Below, piece after piece: positions 8,666 to 17,637 of a stretch of DNA of 64,000 nucleotides. A model generated the notes under the pieces. That model did not search any database, was not told where the DNA came from, and saw nothing but the letters and a program-made list of their open reading frames with translations. The DNA comes from JAQIBY01 sp034658655 (lineage in GTDB: Bacteria > Bacteroidota > Bacteroidia > Bacteroidales > ML635J-15): contig JAYEFQ010000023.1 of NCBI GenBank assembly GCA_034658655.1, positions 1 through 64,000 on the forward strand. Direction: 5' to 3'. A program made the translations under genes and the position numbers. Every line of letters starts with the position of its first letter. Position 1 is the first letter of the stretch.

Positions 8666-10645
8666 TTATTTGATTAATGCCTCAATATTATTTGCCAAGC
8701 GTTTTAAATTCATATTTCCGATGGCTTGTTTCCTTAATTGACCGGATATCCAGTCTTTCTCCGCAGTTTTATGTTTTTTGCGACCTTCCTTTTTGTACTT
8801 TTCAATCAATAAAGGAATGTGTTTTAATATATCATCTTCTGTTCTGCGCTTGAATTTAATGGTTTCCAAAATTGAAGGGAAATCCATGTTTGGATGTTCG
8901 TACAAATGCGGAAGTATCCAGTTTGCAATTTCTTTTTCAAGTTTTTCTTCTTGAATAAATTGGAACATTGCTTTTAGATGATTGTAATTAAAATCCGCGG
9001 CTTTTGCGAAATGTCCTTCCACAAATTTCAGTTTTTGTCCAAGGAAAGTACCAATATATTTTGGGATGTAATCTAATGATTCAGTGATGTCTTCAATGAC
9101 TGGAACTAAATTGTTTCTGAGAATATAATGATATGTGTCAGCAGGAATTTTCCACTCGCGAAGTTGTTTAAAGCGTTCTGAAACATCAACGGGAAGCTGT
9201 TTTCCCAAGGTGTTGATATACTCGTTACTCAATGGAATAGGAGCCGAGTCAGTGTCCGGATACATTCGGTCTGCACCAGGAAGTACGCGCTCAAAAATTG
9301 TAGTTCCGTTTTCAAAGGATTTTCTGGTTTCTTCGGGAACCCCGTCAAAAGCTATTTGACAACGTTCTTCAATGGTTTCAAGTGCGGTTTTCACATCATC
9401 TTCAGGAGCCCAGAAAATAATCAATGCGTCCTTTTCTTCGTCTGTAATCATGATGCTGCTAATAATTTCTAAATCTGCACCGGTAATAACAGGATATCTC
9501 ATTTCGGTATGCACCATATTTGGTTTCTCAATACAGGCAATTACTTTTAGTCTGTCAGCGATTTCATCAGCAAAACACTTTTCAGGTTGTGTGAAATGTG
9601 ACAAAATTCCTTTAAAGCCTGGGAGTTTTACAACATATAAGTGTTCTCCATTGGCTTTTGCAAGTTTTATCGGCGGATGTGTGATGGAAAACGCATCGTA
9701 TTCAAGACGTGTGTAATCAATTTTCCATTCGTCTTTGCTTTTAAAACGTTTATTTAATTCTTCCCGAATAAGTAGTAATGACCATTGACGGAATGCTTCG
9801 TTATGTGTTAATTCCGGTATCCACTTTGTGTGCGCAACGCCTTTGATTTCAACTCGTGAACCGCCTTTGCAGCTTACATTGACATCTTGTCTTGCAGCAC
9901 CCATGCCAGTACGAACTTTATCGGTGCTACGGTTTAAAAAGCGAATGTAATCGCAGGTTTCTTTGACTTCTTCTGGGTTTTTACAATCCGGATAGGTGAC
10001 GGTTTCAATCAATGGCATTCCCAAACGGTCGGTTTTGTAAACCCGCTCATGCCCGATATCTGAAATTTCACGACATGAATCTTCTTCAATGCTAAGCTGA
10101 ATAAGTCGAATGTCTTTATTTGAAATCGGAACAACGCCTTCAACTCCGAGAATTGCTGTGCGTTGAAATCCTGCGGGTATTGATCCGTCGAGATATTGTT
10201 TGCGAGTAATATGAACTTCCCCGACAATATTTAATTTTGATAACATGGAAATTTCTAATGCAATTTCTAATGCTTCTTTGTTAATAATAAATGGCGGTGT
10301 ATCATCGATTTCATAAGTGCAGGCACTTTCGTTATTGATTCGATAAGTAATGTTTTTTCTGGTTTTGAACTCCATTAATGCAGTACCGTCATATTCTCCA
10401 AGTTCAGAAAGTGTTGGGCGCATATGGCGGATAATTTCAGCGTCGTAATTGTCATCTGAGTGCAAAACACCTGCGGGACAGTGGCAAAATAATTTTCGTT
10501 TGGTTAATAACTGCTGGTGAACTTCCAGCCCTGACATGAAACCAATGCGATCGTAATTTTCTTGACTTGCTTCTTTTCGTGAAACATAGCCTGCCTTTTC
10601 CTTGGTTTCCTGATAATTCCGAATGGGATCAAATGCCTTTTTCAT
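8666..10645 (-). CDS. gatE: Glutamyl-tRNA(Gln) amidotransferase subunit E (archaeal-type)
   Basis: Amidotransferase subunit that activates Glu-tRNA(Gln) with ATP and amidates it using ammonia from GatD. The GatB/GatE catalytic core starts at about residue 30 (GFMSGLEVHQQL, then KLFCHCPAG with the first metal-binding cysteines) and contains ADQ-like positions in TGMGAARQDVNVS. A long insertion at about 280-410 corresponds to the GatE-specific AspRS-like GAD insert, absent from bacterial GatB. A helical and YqeY-like tail ends the protein. The length of 659 fits archaeal GatE (about 620-640) and not GatB (about 480). It is first in an apparent gatE-gatD operon. Confidence 0.93.
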   Translation of the reverse strand: MKKAFDPIRNYQETKEKAGYVSRKEASQENYDRIGFMSGLEVHQQLLTKRKLFCHCPAGVLHSDDNYDAEIIRHMRPTLSELGEYDGTALMEFKTRKNITYRINNESACTYEIDDTPPFIINKEALEIALEISMLSKLNIVGEVHITRKQYLDGSIPAGFQRTAILGVEGVVPISNKDIRLIQLSIEEDSCREISDIGHERVYKTDRLGMPLIETVTYPDCKNPEEVKETCDYIRFLNRSTDKVRTGMGAARQDVNVSCKGGSRVEIKGVAHTKWIPELTHNEAFRQWSLLLIREELNKRFKSKDEWKIDYTRLEYDAFSITHPPIKLAKANGEHLYVVKLPGFKGILSHFTQPEKCFADEIADRLKVIACIEKPNMVHTEMRYPVITGADLEIISSIMITDEEKDALIIFWAPEDDVKTALETIEERCQIAFDGVPEETRKSFENGTTIFERVLPGADRMYPDTDSAPIPLSNEYINTLGKQLPVDVSERFKQLREWKIPADTYHYILRNNLVPVIEDITESLDYIPKYIGTFLGQKLKFVEGHFAKAADFNYNHLKAMFQFIQEEKLEKEIANWILPHLYEHPNMDFPSILETIKFKRRTEDDILKHIPLLIEKYKKEGRKKHKTAEKDWISGQLRKQAIGNMNLKRLANNIEALIK

Positions 10646-10746
10646 GAATTGATAATTATATGTACGAATTCTGTTTTTTTATTAGGGCTTAAATTTACGT
10701 TTGTTTTGGGAGACTACCAAAGGATAATAATGGTTTGCTTTGGGAA

Positions 10747-10850
10747 TTTTTGAGACGCCATGCTCGGCGTCTGTGATAGGATAAAGATATTCTATTTTTT
10801 TTTTTTTTTGAGACGCTATGCTCGGCGTCTGTGATAGGATGAAATATTCT
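10747..10850. repeat. Two REP-type hairpin repeats next to a RAYT transposase
   Basis: Copy A spans 10747-10792 and copy B 10805-10850, nearly identical over about 45 bases. Each contains a hairpin: AGACGCC-ATGCTC-GGCGTCT at 10753-10772, and AGACGCT-ATGCTC-GGCGTCT with one T-G pair at 10811-10830, followed by GTGATAGGAT. A run of 15 or more T separates them. This matches the known arrangement of REP sequences beside IS200-like REP-associated tyrosine transposases. Confidence 0.75.
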
Positions 10851-11439
10851 GTTTTTCCCCCAAATTTTTGGGATTATTGCGAATATACCTGCGGATGTTT
10901 TCCAATGCTTTGTCATTAGAAATTAATTCATCATGATATCCGCTTAGCCATGCAAAATTAGGATTTATTTCTCGGCATCTTATGGTTACAGCAGATTTGA
11001 ACCCCCGAATAATTGAGGATAGATTCTTTCTTTGTGGTCCAAATTCGCTTTTGGGGTTCATTGATGATTTTATAATGTCAATAGAGAAGCCATGTTTATC
11101 ACTTGAATCTAAAAGTGCTTTAGAAAACGATATTTCATTAATGAAAAGATTGTATGGGTTTTTCCCAATTTCAATGATAGCATGAAAATGATCCGGCATT
11201 ACTTGAAATGTATCTAGTTTTATGTTCATGTCCCGTCTTATTTCGAGTGTTTGTTCCCATTCTTCTTTTGCGATTTTTCCCATTTCAGAAAGGTGCATTT
11301 TTTCGTCAATTATTTCGCCAAACCAGTGTGTCCTGTTTTTTAAAACAAGGGTGATGAAATATTTTCCACACCAGGCATAATTCCAGTATTGCTTTTGCAT
11401 TGAGTCTATGCGATATTTTCCCTTAAATCGTTTTTTCAT
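10816..11439 (-). CDS. REP-associated tyrosine transposase (IS200/Y1_Tnp family)
   Basis: Single-strand DNA transposase-like protein of 207 residues. The RAYT/TnpA signature is visible: an N-terminal WNYAWCGKYFITLVLKNRTH segment, the HUH metal site in MPDHFHAII at about 80-88, and the catalytic tyrosine in SGYHDELISND at about 165-175, followed by YIRNNP. The last residues (SYHRRRA) and the stop codon are encoded by REP copy B, so the coding end has run into the repeat. RAYTs are usually single-copy domesticated genes that move REP hairpins rather than themselves. Confidence 0.88.
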   Translation of the reverse strand: MKKRFKGKYRIDSMQKQYWNYAWCGKYFITLVLKNRTHWFGEIIDEKMHLSEMGKIAKEEWEQTLEIRRDMNIKLDTFQVMPDHFHAIIEIGKNPYNLFINEISFSKALLDSSDKHGFSIDIIKSSMNPKSEFGPQRKNLSSIIRGFKSAVTIRCREINPNFAWLSGYHDELISNDKALENIRRYIRNNPKNLGEKQNISSYHRRRA

Positions 11440-11475
11440 TATATCAGCATTTTGGGATATTGTTATCTTTTTTCC

Positions 11476-13074
11476 TTATTCAAAAATATGCTTTGCATAA
11501 TTCCATCCATTGGTTTCATAAATGGTTTTCATGAGATCAATTGATGAAAGAAAGCGCTCGTAATCTTTATTATCCTTGCTTGTCCATAAAACTTCGGAAA
11601 GCGCGGTGGCACGAGGTAACATCATATATTGCAAATGTGCTTCAGTTGGGATATATTCGCTCCACAAATTTGCTTGAGCACCAAGTACATGATGTGCGTG
11701 CTCATTTTTAAGTTCTGCAGGGATGGGTTCGTAATTATAGACGTCTTTAACTGTTGTCATTCCTCCAATAGCAAATGGCTCGTCCGTTATTGGCTCAGTT
11801 TGATAATGATCAAAATAGCAATTCGCATTTGGCGTCATAATGACATCGTGTCCTCTTTCGGCAGCCTCAATACCACCTGCTTCACCTCTCCACGACATGA
11901 CCGTAGCGTTTTCAGCTAGTCCCCCTTTTAAGATTTCGTCCCATCCGATAATGCGTTTCCCTTTTTCGTTGAGATAATGTTCAATTTCCTGAATAAACCA
12001 AGATTGCAGTTCGTGTTCATCAGCAAGTTGATGTGTTTTCATACGTTTTTGACATCTTGGGCAAGCTTTCCAACGTGTTTTGGGACACTCGTCTCCACCA
12101 ATGTGAATGTATTCGCCAGGAAATAATTTAGCCACTTCGTCCAATACATCTTTCATAAATGCCATGGTTTTGTCATTTCCTGCGCAATAAACATCATCAA
12201 AAACACCCCAAGTGGTTGCAACCTCGTATGGGCCACCTGTGCAGCCAAGTTCAGGATAGGTTGTCAAGGCTGCAAGTGAATGACCTGGCATTTCAATTTC
12301 AGGAATAACTTCAATGCAATTTTTGTGTGCGTATGCTATAATCTCTCGAATCTCATCTTGTGTATAATAACCTTCGTGTGGTGTTCCGTCATATTCTCCT
12401 GTATTCTTGCCAATAACGGTTTCCGGACGATAGGAGCCAACTTCTGTTAGTTTGGGATATTGTTTGATTTCAATTCTCCATCCTTGGTCTTCAGTTAAAT
12501 GCCAGTGAAAACGATTGAATTTATGTGCGCCCATTATGTCAAGATGATTTTTTATTGTTTCCACTGTGAAAAAATGCCGACAAACATCTAAGTGCATTCC
12601 TCTGTAGGCGAAGCGAGGAGCATCTTTTATCGAAACACATGGAAGTAGGAAATCTCCATCTTCATTGTCAGATTGTATGATGATTTGTCTCAGCGTTTGG
12701 GCTGCATAATAAGCTCCTGAGCTATCTGCGCAGGTAATGCTTATTTTTTCAGGTGTAATTTCTAAGGTATATGCTTCCGCTTCTAAATTGGAATCATGAT
12801 TGATAAATACATTGGCTTTCTTGTCGGATGTAACAGACTTTACGGAGTTCGGCCAATAGCTATTCATGAGAGAAATTGCTTGGTTATATGTTTCTGCCCA
12901 TTGATCCGTAAATATTTTTGTATTTTCACCGGTGATATTAAAGCGCCCATTCTGAGATTTAATCTCTTGAGGTTGAGGTAAAATTTTCAAGGTTTTAGCA
13001 GGAGCTAAGGGTTGTGTGCAGGCGCTTAAAATCAAGGTGCTAACTAAAACGATAAAGAATACATGTGCTTTCAT
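11476..13074 (-). CDS. Beta-N-acetylhexosaminidase, GH20 lipoprotein
   Basis: Exo-acting enzyme that releases terminal GlcNAc or GalNAc from glycans or chitin fragments. A lipoprotein signal peptide with lipobox LILSAC (Cys19) puts it in the envelope. A GH20b domain covers about 25-150, and the catalytic barrel starts at APRFAYRGMHLDVCRHFF. The adjacent Asp-Glu catalytic pair is in IHIGGDECPKTRWK at about 322-335. The substrate-assisted mechanism is that of GH20. Its start lies 12 bases inside the predicted start of the divergent beta-mannosidase, so both may act on N-glycan-like sugars. Confidence 0.92.
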   Translation of the reverse strand: MKAHVFFIVLVSTLILSACTQPLAPAKTLKILPQPQEIKSQNGRFNITGENTKIFTDQWAETYNQAISLMNSYWPNSVKSVTSDKKANVFINHDSNLEAEAYTLEITPEKISITCADSSGAYYAAQTLRQIIIQSDNEDGDFLLPCVSIKDAPRFAYRGMHLDVCRHFFTVETIKNHLDIMGAHKFNRFHWHLTEDQGWRIEIKQYPKLTEVGSYRPETVIGKNTGEYDGTPHEGYYTQDEIREIIAYAHKNCIEVIPEIEMPGHSLAALTTYPELGCTGGPYEVATTWGVFDDVYCAGNDKTMAFMKDVLDEVAKLFPGEYIHIGGDECPKTRWKACPRCQKRMKTHQLADEHELQSWFIQEIEHYLNEKGKRIIGWDEILKGGLAENATVMSWRGEAGGIEAAERGHDVIMTPNANCYFDHYQTEPITDEPFAIGGMTTVKDVYNYEPIPAELKNEHAHHVLGAQANLWSEYIPTEAHLQYMMLPRATALSEVLWTSKDNKDYERFLSSIDLMKTIYETNGWNYAKHIFE

Positions 13075-15327
13075 AGAAAAAATATTTTGCTTAAAAATAG
13101 TATTTTGATCGGACTTTTTGCCTCAATAATTTTGCTTTTTTCCTGTTCTCAAGCAGAAAAACCGCTTTTTGAGGCTGTGTCTTTAACTGAAAATTGGACA
13201 TTTCAGTCGGAAAGCATTGATTGTCCACTTTCGGCGAAAATCCCCGGAAATTATGTGATTGATTTAGTGAGGCATAATCAGATTCCGCATCCTTACATGA
13301 AGGTAAATGTAACCGACTTGCAAATCGGACGAGAAGATGTTATTTATTATTGTGAATTTGATAAGCCGGTAATGGATTTTCCCTATCAGGATTTAGTTTT
13401 TGATGGGATTGATACTTATGCTGAAATTTATTTGAATGAGAAACATCTTGGTTCAACAAAAAATATGCACAGACAGTATCGATTTCCTGTGGATAATCTA
13501 AAAGCTGAAAATAATCAGTTGGAAGTGAGATTATCTGCTCCGCTTAATGTCTTAGATTCTTTGGTTTCTCAAAGCTCGCTTATACTGCCAGAGGAGTTTG
13601 CGTATATGCGAAAAGCTTCTTTTCAATTTGGGTGGGATTGGGCTCCTGAAACTCCTTCGCTTGGAATTTGGAGAGATGTAAGGCTTGAATTGTATGATGA
13701 TTTTCGACTCATAAATGCTTGGGTTGAAACGCTTGAATTGTCAGAGACGAAATCTGATATGTTGCTTGTTGTTAAAATGGATGTTAAAAATAATTGCAAA
13801 CTAAAAGTTAATCTTAATACCGATGCTTTTGATTTTGAAAGTCAGACGTTTGACTTAACAACTGGGGAGCAAATAATACATATTCCGTTTCATATCAATA
13901 ATCCTGAATTGTGGTATCCAAATGGGATGGGAAATCCCTTTTTGTATCATGCTAAGCTTGAAATGAAAACGCAAACCGGTCTATTTCAAAAGGAAGTGAA
14001 TTTTGGTGTCAGAACCATTGAGTTACGCCGTGAGAAAGATAGCATAGGAGAAAGTTTTGAGTTTGTTGTCAATGGAATTCCTGTATTTGCAAAAGGAGCT
14101 AATTACGTTCCCCAGGATGCATTTTTATCTCAGACAAATCACGAGGAGCTTCTGCAAGCTTGTGTTGATGCTAATTTTAATATGTTGCGCGTTTGGGGTG
14201 GAGGAATTTATGAGGATGATCGATTCTATGATTTGTGCGATTCACTAGGATTGATGGTTTGGCAAGATTTTATGTTTGCTTGTGCCCTATATCCTGGAGA
14301 TTCTGCTTTTTTGGGAAATGTGAAAATTGAAGTGGAACAGCAAATTGACCGTCTTAGAGGACATGCCTCAATGGCATTGTGGTGTGGAAATAATGAAGTG
14401 AAAAATGCTTGGTTTGATTGGGGATGGCAATCTGTTTTTAATTGGTCGGTTGAGGATTCTACACAAATATGGAATCAAAATGCTTATTTGTTTAATGATA
14501 TGATTCCCAGAATCCTTTTAGAATCTGGTGTCGAAACAGATTATTTGCCTTCTTCTCCTGTGTGGGGATGGGGGCATGATGAGAGTTTAACAGAAGGTGA
14601 TAATCACTACTGGGGCGTTTGGTGGGGAGAGGAGCCTTTTGAATCGTATCGTGAACATACCGGGCGTTTTATGTCTGAATTTGGATTTCAAGCTTGGCCA
14701 ATGAAAGCAAGTTTAGAAAAATTTCATAAAGGAGAGCCCATTGCGATTGAATCTGAAATAATGAAAGCCCATCAACGGCATCCTTTTGGAGATAGATTAA
14801 TCAGAGAATATATGCAGCGCTATTTTGGCGAATTTGAAGACCCACAGAAATTTGCTGAAATGTCACAAACATTGCAAGCCTACGGAATTGGGGAGGCAAT
14901 TCGTTGGTTTCGGGTTCAAGAGAAATGTGCAGGAAGCTTATATTGGCAGTTAAATGATTGTTGGCCTGCAATCTCATGGAGCAGTATCGATTATTACGGT
15001 GAGTGGAAAGCGCTTCATTTTGCAGTAAAAGATGCTTATGCGCCCTATATGCTTTATGCGGTTGAGGTAGATGCTCAGCTCATGGCATATCTTGTTTCTG
15101 ATGCCCCAGAAAGTCGCAATCTCACACTTAGTTTGGAGTGGTTTGATGGAGATGCATTGCTCGTTTTTACTGAGATAAAAAGCATCTGCACTGAAGCCTA
15201 TAATCATCAGGAGCAATTTGCTTTAGATGTTCCAAAAGCTCTTTCTGCAAATACTGATTGGCAACTGAAAATGATTCTGAAATCAGAAAATAAAGTGTTA
15301 GCAAGCTATACTTATACCGATATGTGA
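13063..15327 (+). CDS. Beta-mannosidase, GH2 family lipoprotein
   Basis: Cleaves terminal beta-mannose residues, for example the core Man-beta-GlcNAc link of N-glycans. The lipobox LLFSCS indicates an envelope lipoprotein. Sugar-binding and immunoglobulin-like GH2 domains span about 35-320. The barrel contains the acid/base Glu in WCGNNEVKNAW (about 444-454) and the nucleophile Glu in FMSEFGFQAWP (about 533-543). At 754 residues it is shorter than most family members, mainly at the C terminus. The ATG at 13063 makes the 5' end overlap the divergent hexosaminidase. A TTG at 13087 would give a more compact signal peptide and leave 12 bases between the genes. Confidence 0.88.
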   Translation: MCFHRKNILLKNSILIGLFASIILLFSCSQAEKPLFEAVSLTENWTFQSESIDCPLSAKIPGNYVIDLVRHNQIPHPYMKVNVTDLQIGREDVIYYCEFDKPVMDFPYQDLVFDGIDTYAEIYLNEKHLGSTKNMHRQYRFPVDNLKAENNQLEVRLSAPLNVLDSLVSQSSLILPEEFAYMRKASFQFGWDWAPETPSLGIWRDVRLELYDDFRLINAWVETLELSETKSDMLLVVKMDVKNNCKLKVNLNTDAFDFESQTFDLTTGEQIIHIPFHINNPELWYPNGMGNPFLYHAKLEMKTQTGLFQKEVNFGVRTIELRREKDSIGESFEFVVNGIPVFAKGANYVPQDAFLSQTNHEELLQACVDANFNMLRVWGGGIYEDDRFYDLCDSLGLMVWQDFMFACALYPGDSAFLGNVKIEVEQQIDRLRGHASMALWCGNNEVKNAWFDWGWQSVFNWSVEDSTQIWNQNAYLFNDMIPRILLESGVETDYLPSSPVWGWGHDESLTEGDNHYWGVWWGEEPFESYREHTGRFMSEFGFQAWPMKASLEKFHKGEPIAIESEIMKAHQRHPFGDRLIREYMQRYFGEFEDPQKFAEMSQTLQAYGIGEAIRWFRVQEKCAGSLYWQLNDCWPAISWSSIDYYGEWKALHFAVKDAYAPYMLYAVEVDAQLMAYLVSDAPESRNLTLSLEWFDGDALLVFTEIKSICTEAYNHQEQFALDVPKALSANTDWQLKMILKSENKVLASYTYTDM

Positions 15328-15389
15328 ATCCGCCACATGGCGGATTCTACACCGGCATAATACCGACTTTTTTGATTTTAAAGTGTATT
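15326..15389 (-). repeat. Dispersed repeat R5 with perfect hairpin
   Basis: Bases 15326-15347 form a perfect hairpin with 10-bp arms (GAATCCGCCA and TGGCGGATTC) and a 2-base loop, overlapping the mannosidase TGA stop. Read on the minus strand, 15389 to 15326 aligns with the repeat at 26307-26371, including the hairpin. No T run follows, so it is not a classical terminator, although it may still stop transcription or protect the mRNA 3' end. Confidence 0.65.
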
Positions 15390-15466
15390 GCTTGTCATCG
15401 CGTTAATCAAAGTATGTTTTGCTGCATTATATATTCGTTGTCCGGTTTATATGGTAAAAAAATTGT

Positions 15467-16711
15467 TTAAAAGCTATATTTGATTTTCCAATACAGCATG
15501 TCATTGGCATCATATTGCCCAAATTTACCTTCATTACCAATAAATATATTTGCACCAGTTTGAATTTCAAAACCATCAGCAAAATCATAGGTTACTTTTG
15601 GACGAATCAGGGCATCTTCGTTATTTAAACCGATGTATGAAAATAATTCTATCCATAACTTTTCTCTAAAGAAATCTTTTTTTGCAAGAAAAGTCATGGT
15701 ATTTTCCATTTCATCATTATAGATACCATCTTCATAATCTATTATGTATTCTTGGATAAACTGTGCACTTAGCCTAACACCTCCTATGGTATAATCCAAT
15801 CCTGCCATATAATGCAAATTATCTTTTTCGATAGCAGCATCCGAGATAGCGGGATCTTCAGTTTGGAAATAGCGGCCACTGTAATAGGCTCCTTCACCAC
15901 GAATTATCATATCACCTATCGGGACACTAAAACTACCACCACCCATACCAACACGGTGGTATTCAGGGCTAACAGTAAGGCCTGTTAATTGCATTGTGAT
16001 AGGGTTTATTTCTTTGTTTAAATGCAAAGCCGGATCATCATAATAAAAGTATCCACCAACCAGCTCAAAATCAAAGGCTGATGCCATGACTGAATAGCGG
16101 CCAAAGACTTCACTGTTTTCCAGACTTGGCGACACCTCAGAGTTTGAGTAATCCCATTCAGGATTGACGGGAAAATTCATGGTTGGTGCCCAAATTGAAC
16201 CATCAGCAGGCATTTGTGTAGGTGTGAAAACGGGTGTCCATACAGCTTCAAAAGAATGACTGCCTTTATAAAAATTAAATTTCACAGCGGTAACACCTGT
16301 TCTTATTTCATCAAAATCCGGAAGCAAAAATTCGCGCAAATCTTTAGGAGATACCACATCGGTAATAAACACGCCTTGGGCTTTTCCCCAGATGATTTGT
16401 TGTTTCCCAAGCCTTATGTCGAAATTGTTAAAATACATATCCATGTATGCTTCTCGTAATCCAACTTCAAGATTGCGGTCGGTGTAGTGATAAAGATATG
16501 GATTGACTTTAAATGCAACTTTATTTGCTCTTTTTTCAAGATTCAAATCAAAGGTGTTTTGCACAATTGAGAAATTATTCGGTTCCTCGGTCAAGACACC
16601 TGTATAGTTGCGCACGTATCCGTTTATGGATACGTTTTCCTGAGCTTGCAACTGACAAAACATAAGCGTTAATGTTAGTAATAATGCAATTTTTCTTACC
16701 ATAACATTCAT
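15467..16711 (-). CDS. Outer-membrane beta-barrel protein of an exporter cluster
   Basis: Secreted protein of 414 residues with a signal peptide ending at about LMFCQLQAQE. The rest shows alternating polar and hydrophobic strands typical of a porin-like barrel (FDIRLGKQQIIWGKAQGVFIT, then repeated Tyr/Phe-rich strands) and ends in an aromatic residue (IKYSF), as outer-membrane barrels do. It resembles the DUF1302-like outer-membrane proteins that accompany MMPL/RND exporters and LolA-like proteins, which are the next two genes. The cargo is unknown. Last gene of the minus-strand run from 25851. Confidence 0.7.
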   Translation of the reverse strand: MNVMVRKIALLLTLTLMFCQLQAQENVSINGYVRNYTGVLTEEPNNFSIVQNTFDLNLEKRANKVAFKVNPYLYHYTDRNLEVGLREAYMDMYFNNFDIRLGKQQIIWGKAQGVFITDVVSPKDLREFLLPDFDEIRTGVTAVKFNFYKGSHSFEAVWTPVFTPTQMPADGSIWAPTMNFPVNPEWDYSNSEVSPSLENSEVFGRYSVMASAFDFELVGGYFYYDDPALHLNKEINPITMQLTGLTVSPEYHRVGMGGGSFSVPIGDMIIRGEGAYYSGRYFQTEDPAISDAAIEKDNLHYMAGLDYTIGGVRLSAQFIQEYIIDYEDGIYNDEMENTMTFLAKKDFFREKLWIELFSYIGLNNEDALIRPKVTYDFADGFEIQTGANIFIGNEGKFGQYDANDMLYWKIKYSF

Positions 16712-16752
16712 TTAAAAATTTTTAAAGATCTCAAATCCTACAGGAAATCCTG

Positions 16753-17532
16753 TTATCTTCCCATGGTCATGCTGCGTTCTGTAAATTTTGAAGCAGGAAT
16801 GCCCTGATTGATTTTTATGTTGGAAAATTCCATGAGGGTTTTGTGATTTTTCTGGATGGTTTTCATTTCGGTTTCCATAATTGTCCAAAAACCATCGACC
16901 TTCTCGAGCTCTTTGACGCTCAGTTTTTTAAGGAAATCCCCATCTTCATCATAAAATTCTCGTTTTATTCCAATGAAGTTGTCTTTTCTTACCCAGGTAA
17001 TTGTTTTTGAATACATGTAATCTTCATCTTTAGGCGTACTTTTCACAACATAGCATTCTTTACCGTCTATGGATTCTTCACGTAAAAGTTTATGATTGTC
17101 TTCACTGGGATGCCTGTCACCAAGGTCGTCGTAGGTGAAGTCTGACCCCATAAAGTAATCGCTTTTGTTTCCGCTGCTAATGCGTTTTGTCCGTTTCAAT
17201 GCCGGCAGATAAATCCATTGGTCATCATCTTTGCCACTGTCATAACTCCAACTCATAAAGGATGTTCCTTTCACATCAGCAGGAGCAACAAAAAACATGA
17301 TTTTCTTTTCTGTTTTTCCTTCGTCGATTATGTACTGTTTTAGTTTTCTTACCCTTTGTTCGCCTTGTTTATTAACTAGTGTCATTGTGAGAGATCCTTG
17401 TGTATCATCCCCGGTAGGTCGGTCATACACTTTTTGCATAATTTGTGCCCCAGTCATCTGTGCATCGCTTTTCTGGATTGAAAATGCCATTAGAAATATG
17501 GCTGCAAATAAAATTAAACTGTTGTTTTTCAT
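16753..17532 (-). CDS. Periplasmic LolA-like outer-membrane lipoprotein-sorting protein
   Basis: Signal peptide at residues 1-24 (ending QKSDAQ), then a LolA/LppX-type half-barrel domain to residue 259. Typical family segments are visible: TGAQIMQKVYDRPTGDDTQG, GTSFMSWSYDSGKDDDQW, IYLPALKRTKRI and MGSDFTYDDLGDR. Members of this family pair with MMPL-type RND exporters and probably carry a lipid or lipoprotein across the periplasm. It sits between the barrel protein and the exporter, 105 bases from the latter, on the same strand. Confidence 0.85.
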   Translation of the reverse strand: MKNNSLILFAAIFLMAFSIQKSDAQMTGAQIMQKVYDRPTGDDTQGSLTMTLVNKQGEQRVRKLKQYIIDEGKTEKKIMFFVAPADVKGTSFMSWSYDSGKDDDQWIYLPALKRTKRISSGNKSDYFMGSDFTYDDLGDRHPSEDNHKLLREESIDGKECYVVKSTPKDEDYMYSKTITWVRKDNFIGIKREFYDEDGDFLKKLSVKELEKVDGFWTIMETEMKTIQKNHKTLMEFSNIKINQGIPASKFTERSMTMGR

Positions 17533-17637
17533 AATATCATTCTTTTAATTGTTAAACATTATATTTTTTGAATTGTAGATAAAACATCAATATCGTTTAA
17601 ATGATTGGTACCAGGGATTGAAAAATCATCATACCTG

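Noticed and set aside
10695..10916. Open frame of 73 codons overlapping the RAYT gene
   Set aside because: It is a shadow frame across the REP hairpins and the T run.
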